Source: Metridium senile (lineage: Eukaryota; Cnidaria; Anthozoa; Actiniaria; Metridiidae). Taken from it: a stretch of DNA of 64,000 bases. The position numbers were made by a program, and so were the translations under genes. The stretch is from the NCBI GenBank assembly GCA_949775045.1, contig OX459095.1:37818809-37882808 (forward strand). Reading direction: 5' to 3'. A model generated the notes under the pieces. That model was not told the DNA's origin, searched no databases, and saw only the letters and a program-made list of their open reading frames with translations. The number at the start of each line of letters is the position of its first letter. Positions within the stretch are counted from its first letter, which is position 1. Positions 55,716 to 64,000 of the stretch are shown piece after piece.

Positions 55716-56310
55716 CATTAATATTATTATTATTATCATTTTAATTTTATCTTATTTGAAGTTGAAGTTAATTTAAATCTTAATAATTACGATTTGTAGT
55801 TCTGCAGCCCTTTCTCTAGCAGGGAAAACGTTACTCAAAAATTGGTCGCAGTCAAAACTTTCATCTAGTTGATTCTGACCCAAAACAAATTGATCCAAGT
55901 CAAATGATGGCTGTTCGATTATACCAAGGTCGAGATCACATGTAAACTTTCATTTCGTTGATTCTGACTCGAAACAAATTCATCCAAGTCAAACGATGGT
56001 TGTTCAATTATACCAAGGTCGACCAGTTGGGTGGGTGTGTATTCACGAAACTGAAAACAAATTAAAAAACTTTTAGAATTGTTTTTTTAATTTTTTACTT
56101 AAGATAGAATAATAGTATTGAAAGTTAACAAAGTTTGCTTACCACTGAAAAATCACAATCAGCAGTATCAAAGTAGAACCCCACCATGGTATGTAGATAT
56201 AACTATAAATTTATTTATTGTTGAAAGAGAAAGACCGGGAAAAAAATGGATATAAAAAGAAGCTAAAGTATGATTTATAAAATCGATTTGTTAGATTATC
56301 TGCAACAAAC

Positions 56311-56844
56311 ATGGTTCTGGGACTATTTTTAAGCAACTCGATTATTAATGAAGAAGGCCGTCGCCACGTAGAGGAACGACATATCCAATATAAACCAGAC
56401 AAATCAAGGTCTAGTATTCCAAGAGACAGAATTTTCCAATTAATATGGGAGGCGATTCTAGAAGCCCGAGAAGATAATTACAAATTACTAATAGATAATA
56501 AAGAGGGATATGATGGTTACATCGATAAAGTGGTGCTGAGGAAAGAGTTCGACTACGTAATAGCAACTGCAATTGGTGCAAAAAGAGAAGTTAAAGCAAT
56601 GATAGTCGTGATAACAAGATCGAAGTTAAAAGCAGCATACCCCATTTGGGAGCGACTTGGTCCAAAAGGTAAAATTAAAGATGATCAAGAAGAAGAAGAA
56701 GAATTAGACGATGAAGGATATTATATGGATACAGGTAGATATGAAGACGAAGAATTAGTAGAAGAAGAAGTAGACGATGAGGTGTATGGAACAAGTATTT
56801 ATTTTGACGTAAAAGAACATTCATTTGAAGAACTTTGGGGTTAA
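56311..56844 (+). CDS. Array ORF copy 24 (177 aa)
   Basis: Same protein as copies 17, 21 and 25; uses GTC for Val100. Confidence 0.75.
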   Translation: MVLGLFLSNSIINEEGRRHVEERHIQYKPDKSRSSIPRDRIFQLIWEAILEAREDNYKLLIDNKEGYDGYIDKVVLRKEFDYVIATAIGAKREVKAMIVVITRSKLKAAYPIWERLGPKGKIKDDQEEEEELDDEGYYMDTGRYEDEELVEEEVDDEVYGTSIYFDVKEHSFEELWG

Positions 56845-57340
56845 CATTAATATTATTATTATTATCATTTTAATTTTATCTTATTTGAAGTTGAAGTTAA
56901 TTTAAATCTTAATAATTACGATTTGTAGTTCTGCAGCCCTTTCTCTAGCTGGGAAAACGTTACTAAAAAATGGTTGGAAAACGTTACTAAAAAATGGTTG
57001 CAGTCAAAACTTTCAACCAGTTGATTCTGACTCAAAACAAATTGATCCAAGTCAAATGATGGCTGTTCGATTATACCAAGGTCGACAAATTAAAAAAACC
57101 TTTTAGAATTTTTTTTTTAATTTTTTTCTTAAGATAGAATAATAGTATTGAAAGTTAACAAAGTTTACTTACCACTGAAACATCACAATCAGCAGTATCA
57201 AAGTAGAACCCCACCATGGTATGTAGCTATAACTATAAATTTATTTATTGTTGAAAGAGAAAGACCGGGAAAAAAATGGATATAAAAAGAAGCTAAAGTA
57301 TGATTTATAAAATCGATTTGTTAGATTATCTGCAACAAAC

Positions 57341-57874
57341 ATGGTTCTGGGACTATTTTTAAGCAACTCGATTATTAATGAAGAAGGCCGTCGCCACGTA
57401 GAGGAACGACATATCCAATATAAACCAGACAAATCAAGGTCTAGTATTCCAAGAGACAGAATTTTCCAATTAATATGGGAGGCGATTCTAGAAGCCCGAG
57501 AAGATAATTACAAATTACTAATAGATAATAAAGAGGGATATGATGGTTACATCGATAAAGTGGTGCTGAGGAAAGAGTTCGACTACGTAATAGCAACTGC
57601 AATTGGTGCAAAAAGAGAAGTTAAAGCAATGATAGTCGTGATAACAAGATCGAAGTTAAAAGCAGCATACCCCATTTGGGAGCGACTTGGTCCAAAAGGT
57701 AAAATTAAAGATGATCAAGAAGAAGAAGAAGAATTAGACGATGAAGGATATTATATGGATACAGGTAGATATGAAGACGAAGAATTAGTAGAAGAAGAAG
57801 TAGACGATGAGGTGTATGGAACAAGTATTTATTTTGACGTAAAAGAACATTCATTTGAAGAACTTTGGGGTTAA
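57341..57874 (+). CDS. Array ORF copy 25 (177 aa)
   Basis: Protein identical to the copy before it, 1,030 bp away across a short spacer. Confidence 0.75.
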   Translation: MVLGLFLSNSIINEEGRRHVEERHIQYKPDKSRSSIPRDRIFQLIWEAILEAREDNYKLLIDNKEGYDGYIDKVVLRKEFDYVIATAIGAKREVKAMIVVITRSKLKAAYPIWERLGPKGKIKDDQEEEEELDDEGYYMDTGRYEDEELVEEEVDDEVYGTSIYFDVKEHSFEELWG

Positions 57875-58469
57875 CATTAATATTATTATTATTATCATTT
57901 TAATTTTATCTGATTTGAAGTTGAAGTTAATTTAAATCTTAATAATTACGATTTGTAGTTCTGCAGCCCTTTCTCTAGCAGGGAAAACGTTACTCAAAAA
58001 TTGGTCGCAGTCAAAACTTTCATCTAGTTGATTCTGACCCAAAACAAATCGATCCAAGTCAAATGATGGCTGTTCGATTATACCAAGGTCGAGATCACAT
58101 GTAAACTTTCATTTCGTTGATTCTGACTCGAAACAAATTCATCCAAGTCAAACGATGGTTGTTCAATTATACCAAGGTCGACCAGTTGGGTGGGTGTGTA
58201 TTCACGAAACTGAAAACAAATTAAAAAACTTTTAGAATTGTTTTTTTAATTTTTTACTTAAGATAGAATAATAGTATTGAAAGTTAACAAAGTTTGCTTA
58301 CCACTGAAAAATCACAATCAGCAGTATCAAAGTAGAACCCCACCATGGTATGTAGATATAACTATAAATTTATTTATTGTTGAAAGAGAAAGACCGGGAA
58401 AAAAATGGATATAAAAAGAAGCTAAATTATGATTTATAAAATCGATTTGTTAGATTATCTGCAACAAAC

Positions 58470-59003
58470 ATGGTTCTGGGACTATTTTTAAGCAACTCGA
58501 TTATTAATGAAGAAGGCCGTCGCCACATAGAGGAACGACATATCCAATATAAACCAGACAAATCAAGGTCTAGTATTCCAAGAGACAGAATTTTCCAATT
58601 AATATGGGAGGCGATTCTAGAAGCCCGAGAAGATAATTACAAATTACTAATAGATAATAAAGAGGGATATGATGGTTACATCGATAAAGTGGTGCTGAGG
58701 AAAGAGTTCGACTACGTAATAGCAACTGCAATTGGTGCAAAAAGAGAAGTTAAAGCAATGATAGTGGTGATAACAAGATCGAAGTTAAAAGCAGCATACC
58801 CCATTTGGGAGCGACTTGGTCCAAAAGGTAAAATTAAAGATGATCAAGAAGAAGAAGAAGAATTAGACGATGAAGGATATTATATGGATACAGGTAGATA
58901 TGAAGACGAAGAATTAGTAGAAGAAGAAGTAGACGATGAGGTGTATGGAACAAGTATTTATTTTGACGTAAAAGAAAATTCATTTGAAGAACTTTGGGGT
59001 TAA
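58470..59003 (+). CDS. Array ORF copy 26 (177 aa), I20
   Basis: Same protein as copies 22 and 29. Starts a third block, which diverges after this unit because copy 27 replaces the expected F57 type. Confidence 0.75.
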   Translation: MVLGLFLSNSIINEEGRRHIEERHIQYKPDKSRSSIPRDRIFQLIWEAILEAREDNYKLLIDNKEGYDGYIDKVVLRKEFDYVIATAIGAKREVKAMIVVITRSKLKAAYPIWERLGPKGKIKDDQEEEEELDDEGYYMDTGRYEDEELVEEEVDDEVYGTSIYFDVKENSFEELWG

Positions 59004-59598
59004 TATTAATATTATTATTATTATCATTTTAATTTTATCTTATTTGAAGTTGAAGTTAATTTAAATCTTAATAATTACGATTTGTGGTTCTGCAGCCCTT
59101 TCTCTAGCAGGGAAAACGTTACTCAAAAATTGGTCGCAGTCAAAACTTTCATCTAGTTGATTCTGACCTAAAACAAATTGATCCAAGTCAAATGATGGCT
59201 GTTCGATTATACCAAGGTCGAGATCACATGTAAACTTTCATTTCGTTGATTCTGACTCGAAACAAATTCATCCAAGTCAAACGATGGTTGTTCAATTATA
59301 CCAAGGTCGACCAGTTGGGTGGGTGTGTATTCACGAAACTGAAAACAAATTAAAAAACTTTTAGAATTGTTTTTTTAATTTTTTACTTAAGATAGAATAA
59401 TAGTATTGAAAGTTAACAAAGTTTACTTACCACTGAAACATCACAATCAGCAGTATCAAAGTAGAACCCCACCATGGTATGTAGCTATAACTATACATTT
59501 ATTTATTGTTGAAAGAGAAAGACCGGGAAAAAAATGGATATAAAAAGAAGCTAAATTATGATTTATAAAATCGATTTGTTAGATTATCTGCAACAAAC

Positions 59599-60147
59599 AT
59601 GGTTCTGGGACTATTTTTAAGCAACTCGATTATTAATGAAGAAGGCCGTCGCCACGTAGAGGAACGACATATCCAATATAAACCAGACAAATCAAGGTTT
59701 AGTATTCCAAGAAAAAGAATTTTCAAATTAATATGGGAGGTGATTCTAGAAGCCCGAGAAGATAATTACAAATTACTAATAGATAATAAAGAGGGATATG
59801 ATGGTTACATCGATAAAGTGGTGCAGAGGAAAGAGTTCGACTATGTAATAGGAACTGGAATTGGTGCAAAAAGAGAAGTTAAATCAATGATAGTCGTGAT
59901 AACAAGATCGAAGTTAAAAGCAGCATACCCCATTTGGGAGCGACTTGGTCCAAAAGGTAACATTAAAGATGATCAAGAAGAAGAAGAAGGATTAGACGAT
60001 GAAGAAGGATTAGACGATGAAGGATATTATATGGATACAGGTAGATATGAAGACGAAGAATTAGTAGAAGAAGTAGACGATGAGGTGTATGGAACAAGTA
60101 TTTATTTTGACGTAAAAGAACATTCATTTGAAGAACTTTGGGGTTAA
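59599..60147 (+). CDS. Array ORF copy 27 (182 aa), with 5-residue duplication
   Basis: The K39 K43 V48 Q76 G87 S96 haplotype of copy 7, with Phe34. A 15-bp in-frame duplication doubles GLDDE in the acidic tail, and Lys121 is Asn. H170, with one Glu fewer in the late Glu run. Confidence 0.75.
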   Translation: MVLGLFLSNSIINEEGRRHVEERHIQYKPDKSRFSIPRKRIFKLIWEVILEAREDNYKLLIDNKEGYDGYIDKVVQRKEFDYVIGTGIGAKREVKSMIVVITRSKLKAAYPIWERLGPKGNIKDDQEEEEGLDDEEGLDDEGYYMDTGRYEDEELVEEVDDEVYGTSIYFDVKEHSFEELWG

Positions 60148-60643
60148 CATTAATATTATTATTATTATCATTTTAATTTTATCTCATTTGAAGTTGAAGT
60201 TAATTTAAATCTTAATAATTACGATTTGTAGTTCTGCAGCCCTTTCTCTAGCTGGGAAAACGTTACTAAAAAATGGTTGGAAAACGTTACTAAAAAATGG
60301 TTGCAGTCAAAACTTTCAACCAGTTGATTCTGACTCAAAACAAATTGATCCAAGTCAAATGATGGCTGTTCGATTATACCAAGGTCGACAAATTAAAAAA
60401 ACCTTTTAGAATTTTTTTTTTAATTTTTTTCTTAAGATAGAATAATAGTATTGAAAGTTAACAAAGTTTACTTACCACTGAAACATCACAATCAGCAGTA
60501 TCAAAGTAGAACCCCACCATGGTATGTAGCTATAACTATACATTAATTTATTGTTGAAAGAGAAAGACCGGGGGAAAAATTGATATAAAAAGAAGCTAAA
60601 GTATGATTTATAAAATCGATTTGTTAGATTATCTGCAACAAAC

Positions 60644-61177
60644 ATGGTTCTGGAACTATTTTTAAACAACTCGATTATTAATGAAGAAGGCCGTCGCCAC
60701 GTAGAGGAACGACATATCCAATATAAACCAGACAAATCAAGGTCTAGTATTCCAAGAGACAGAATTTTCCAATTAATATGGGAGGCGATTCTAGAAGCCC
60801 GAGAAGATAATTACAAATTACTAATAGATAATAAAGAGGGATATGATGGTTACATCGATAAAGTGGTGCTGAGGAAAGAGTTCGACTACGTAATAGGAAC
60901 TGCAATTGGTGCAAAAAGAGAAGTTAAAGCAATGATAGTCGTGATAACAAGATCGAAGTTAAAAGCAGCATACCCCATTTGGGAGCGACTTGGTCCAAAA
61001 GGTAAAATTAAAGATGATCAAGAAGAAGAAGAAGAATTAGACGATGAAGGATATTATATGGATACAGGTAGATATGAAGACGAAGAATTAGTAGAAGAAG
61101 AAGTAGACGATGAGGTGTATGGAACAAGTATTTATTTTGACGTAAAAGAAAATTCATTTGAAGAACTTTGGGGTTAA
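60644..61177 (+). CDS. Array ORF copy 28 (177 aa)
   Basis: Same protein as copy 11 (E4 N8 S34 Y57 G85 N170). Its upstream promoter reads CATTAATTTATT instead of CATTTATTTATT. Confidence 0.75.
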   Translation: MVLELFLNNSIINEEGRRHVEERHIQYKPDKSRSSIPRDRIFQLIWEAILEAREDNYKLLIDNKEGYDGYIDKVVLRKEFDYVIGTAIGAKREVKAMIVVITRSKLKAAYPIWERLGPKGKIKDDQEEEEELDDEGYYMDTGRYEDEELVEEEVDDEVYGTSIYFDVKENSFEELWG

Positions 61178-61772
61178 CATTAATATTATTATTATTATCA
61201 TTTTAATTTTATCTTATTTGAAGTTGAAGTTAATTTAAATCTTAATAATTACGATTTGTGGTTCTGCAGCCCTTTCTCTAGCAGGGAAAACGTTACTCAA
61301 AAATTGGTCGCAGTCAAAACTTTCATCTAGTTGATTCTGACCCAAAACAAATTGATCCAAGTCAAATGATGGCTGTTCGATTATACCAAGGTCGAGATCA
61401 CATGTAAACTTTCATTTCGTTGATTCTGACTCGAAACAAATTCATCCAAGTCAAACGATGGTTGTTCAATTATACCAAGGTCGACCAGTTGGGTGGGTGT
61501 GTATTCACGAAACTGAAAACAAATTAAAAAACTTTTAGAATTGTTTTTTTAATTTTTTACTTAAGATAGAATAATAGTATTGAAAGTTAACAAAATTTGC
61601 TTACCACTGAAAAATCACAATCAGCAGTATCAAAGTAGAACCCCACCATGGTATGTAGATATAACTATAAATTTATTTATTGTTGAAAGAGAAAGACCGG
61701 GAAAAAAATGGATATAAAAAGAAGCTAAATTATGATTTATAAAATCGATTTGTTAGATTATCTGCAACAAAC

Positions 61773-62306
61773 ATGGTTCTGGGACTATTTTTAAGCAACT
61801 CGATTATTAATGAAGAAGGCCGTCGCCACATAGAGGAACGACATATCCAATATAAACCAGACAAATCAAGGTCTAGTATTCCAAGAGACAGAATTTTCCA
61901 ATTAATATGGGAGGCGATTCTAGAAGCCCGAGAAGATAATTACAAATTACTAATAGATAATAAAGAGGGATATGATGGTTACATCGATAAAGTGGTGCTG
62001 AGGAAAGAGTTCGACTACGTAATAGCAACTGCAATTGGTGCAAAAAGAGAAGTTAAAGCAATGATAGTCGTGATAACAAGATCGAAGTTAAAAGCAGCAT
62101 ACCCCATTTGGGAGCGACTTGGTCCAAAAGGTAAAATTAAAGATGATCAAGAAGAAGAAGAAGAATTAGACGATGAAGGATATTATATGGATACAGGTAG
62201 ATATGAAGACGAAGAATTAGTAGAAGAAGAAGTAGACGATGAGGTGTATGGAACAAGTATTTATTTTGACGTAAAAGAAAATTCATTTGAAGAACTTTGG
62301 GGTTAA
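61773..62306 (+). CDS. Array ORF copy 29 (177 aa), I20
   Basis: Same protein as copies 22 and 26, 3,303 bp after copy 26, so one unit has been lost or not inserted relative to the 4-unit blocks. Confidence 0.75.
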   Translation: MVLGLFLSNSIINEEGRRHIEERHIQYKPDKSRSSIPRDRIFQLIWEAILEAREDNYKLLIDNKEGYDGYIDKVVLRKEFDYVIATAIGAKREVKAMIVVITRSKLKAAYPIWERLGPKGKIKDDQEEEEELDDEGYYMDTGRYEDEELVEEEVDDEVYGTSIYFDVKENSFEELWG

Positions 62307-62901
62307 TATTAATATTATTATTATTATCATTTTAATTTTATCTTATTTGAAGTTGAAGTTAATTTAAATCTTAATAATTACGATTTGTGGTTCTGCAGCC
62401 CTTTCTCTAGCAGGGAAAACGTTACTCAAAAATTGGTCGCAGTCAAAACTTTCATCTAGTTGATTCTGACCCAAAACAAATTGATCCAAGTCAAATGATG
62501 GCTGTTCGATTATACCAAGGTCGAGATCACATGTAAACTTTCATTTCGTTGATTCTGACTCGAAACAAATTCATCCAAGTCAAACGATGGTTGTTCAATT
62601 ATACCAAGGTCGACCAGTTGGGTGGGTGTGTATTCACGAAACTGAAAACAAATTAAAAAACTTTTAGAATTGTTTTTTTAATTTTTTACTTAAGATAGAA
62701 TAATAGTATTGAAAGTTAACAAAGTTTACTTACCACTGAAACATCACAATCAGCAGTATCAAAGTAGAACCCCACCATGGTATGTAGCTATAACTATACA
62801 TTTATTTATTGTTGAAAGAGGAAGACCGGGGAAAAAATGGATATAAAAAGAAGCTAAATTATGATTTATAAAATCGATTTGTTAGATTATCTGCAACAAA
62901 C

Positions 62902-63435
62902 ATGGTTCTGGAACTATTTTTAAACAACTCGATTATTAATGAAGAAGGCCGTCGCCACGTAGAGGAACGACATATCCAATATAAACCAGACAAATCAAGG
63001 TCTAGTATTCCAAGAGACAGAATTTTCCAATTAATATGGGAGGCGATTCTAGAAGCCCGAGAAGATAATTTCAAATTACTAATAGATAATAAAGAGGGAT
63101 ATGATGGTTACATCGATAAAGTGGTGCTGAGGAAAGAGTTCGACTACGTAATAGGAACTGCAATTGGTGCAAAAAGAGAAGTTAAAGCAATGATAGTCGT
63201 GATAACAAGATCGAAGTTAAAAGCAGCATACCCCATTTGGGAGCGACTTGGTCCAAAAGGTAAAATTAAAGATGATCAAGAAGAAGAAGAAGAATTAGAC
63301 GATGAAGGATATTATATGGATACAGGTAGATATGAAGACGAAGAATTAGTAGAAGAAGAAGTAGACGATGAGGTGTATGGAACAAGTATTTATTTTGACG
63401 TAAAAGAAAATTCATTTGAAGAACTTTGGGGTTAA
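62902..63435 (+). CDS. Array ORF copy 30 (177 aa), last complete in window
   Basis: Same protein as copies 19 and 23. The following long spacer and the promoter of unit 31 run to the end of the window at 64,000, so the array is longer than seen here. Confidence 0.75.
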   Translation: MVLELFLNNSIINEEGRRHVEERHIQYKPDKSRSSIPRDRIFQLIWEAILEAREDNFKLLIDNKEGYDGYIDKVVLRKEFDYVIGTAIGAKREVKAMIVVITRSKLKAAYPIWERLGPKGKIKDDQEEEEELDDEGYYMDTGRYEDEELVEEEVDDEVYGTSIYFDVKENSFEELWG

Positions 63436-64000
63436 CATTAATATTATTATTATTATCATTTTAATTTTATCTTATTTGAAGTTGAAGTTAATTTAAATCT
63501 TAATAATTACGATTTGTGGTTCTGCAGCCCTTTCTCTAGCAGGGAAAACGTTACTCAAAAATTGGTCGCAGTCAAAACTTTCATCTAGTTGATTCTGACC
63601 CAAAACAAATTGATCCAAGTCAAATGATGGCTGTTCGATTATACCAAGGTCGAGATCACATGTAAACTTTCATTTCGTTGATTCTGACTCGAAACAAATT
63701 CATCCAAGTCAAACGATGGTTGTTCAATTATACCAAGGTCGACCAGTTGGGTGGGTGTGTATTCACGAAACTGAAAACAAATTAAAAAACTTTTAGAATT
63801 GTTTTTTTAATTTTTTACTTAAGATAGAATAATAGTATTGAAAGTTAACAAAGTTTGCTTACCACTGAAAAATCACAATCAGCAGTATCAAAGTAGAACC
63901 CCACCATGGTATGTAGATATAACTATAAATTTATTTATTGTTGAAAGAGAAAGACCGGGAAAAAAATGGATATAAAAAGAAGCTAAAGTATGATTTATAA

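Larger units (their letters stand above)
31051..64000. repeat. Tandem gene array, at least 30 units, continues past the window
   Basis: Homology between units begins at ACATTTATTT (31,051). Start-to-start spacing of the + ORF is either 1,026-1,045 bp (10 intervals, short spacer) or 1,126-1,129 bp (19 intervals, long spacer). Short spacers follow copies 1, 3, 5, 7, 10, 13, 15, 20, 24 and 27; long spacers follow all others. Each unit reads: shared promoter of about 122 bp, + ORF of about 177 codons, 60-90 bp of AT-rich convergent gap, then the minus-strand small gene running back toward the next promoter. Identity between units is very high, with most differences falling at a limited set of sites. 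Unit 31 is cut at the window end, before its + start. Confidence 0.98.

Noticed and set aside
33219..63074. Antisense ORFs of 63-90 codons beginning MSGLYWICRSSTW in many units
   Set aside because: They are minus-strand shadows of the start of the + ORF and its promoter. They lack an upstream promoter and their codon pattern mirrors the + frame.
31051..64000. CRISPR array or simple non-coding satellite
   Set aside because: Units are about 1 kb, carry ORFs on both strands with splice and Kozak signals, and spacers are themselves repeated. It is a tandem gene array.
31051..64000. rDNA, histone or other known tandem gene cluster
   Set aside because: No rRNA-like sequence and no resemblance to histones; the ORF has an acidic tail and unknown domain.

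Overview
This is an AT-rich, intron-containing animal genomic window. It is most likely from an invertebrate metazoan, and a cnidarian-like genome fits the mix of repeat families, but that assignment is inference. I see no clear conserved host housekeeping gene. Positions 1-31,000 are a graveyard of nested mobile elements. Positions 31,051-64,000 are one long tandem gene array that runs off the right edge.

1-11,253: the 3' end of one LINE (+) meets a nearly full-length CR1/L2-like LINE (-, about 600-3,860). Next comes a Helitron/Helentron-type remnant (Pif1-like helicase end plus AP-endonuclease-like domain, about 4,262-6,860). It is split by a 1.6 kb long-TIR element (4,821-6,434) with a 9-bp target-site duplication, and is followed by a second TIR element (6,916-7,612). 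After that come inverted repeats, a very strong 110-bp hairpin, an OB-fold/zinc-finger coding remnant and a MITE cluster.

11,254-15,188: a complete Ginger-like cut-and-paste element. It has TIRs beginning TGTTACGCC, a 5-bp target-site duplication (ACTAT), arrays of subterminal repeats, a DDE integrase-type transposase and an OTU protease plus F-box-like ORF. It is inserted in a second LINE, whose two halves lie on either side.

15,500-31,000: decayed coding remnants. These include two degenerate tandem copies of one transposase-like gene (18.7-21.5 kb), a small Cys-rich ORF broken by a stop (21.9-22.5 kb) and a multi-exon transposase-like gene (22,984-27,314) with a duplicated 3' flank. They also include palindromic MITEs, an intronless unknown ORF (29,187-29,846, -) and a frameshifted integrase fragment (30,245-30,936).

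31,051-64,000: at least 30 head-to-tail units of about 1.03 or 1.13 kb. Each carries a 177-codon ORF on + that is open to its stop in all 30 copies. Each also carries, divergently on -, a start exon and intron of a small spliced acidic protein, with only about 122 bp between the two start codons. The minus-strand gene is intact in one unit. In the other long-spacer units it is frameshifted, and in short-spacer units its splice acceptor and part of exon 2 are deleted. Variants are shuffled among copies in 2-, 3- and 4-unit higher-order blocks, which points to unequal exchange or gene conversion. The + protein resembles no family I can name with certainty. Its first 112 residues faintly recall small RNase domains of the barnase/EndoU-like class, and this is the most interesting candidate system in the window.
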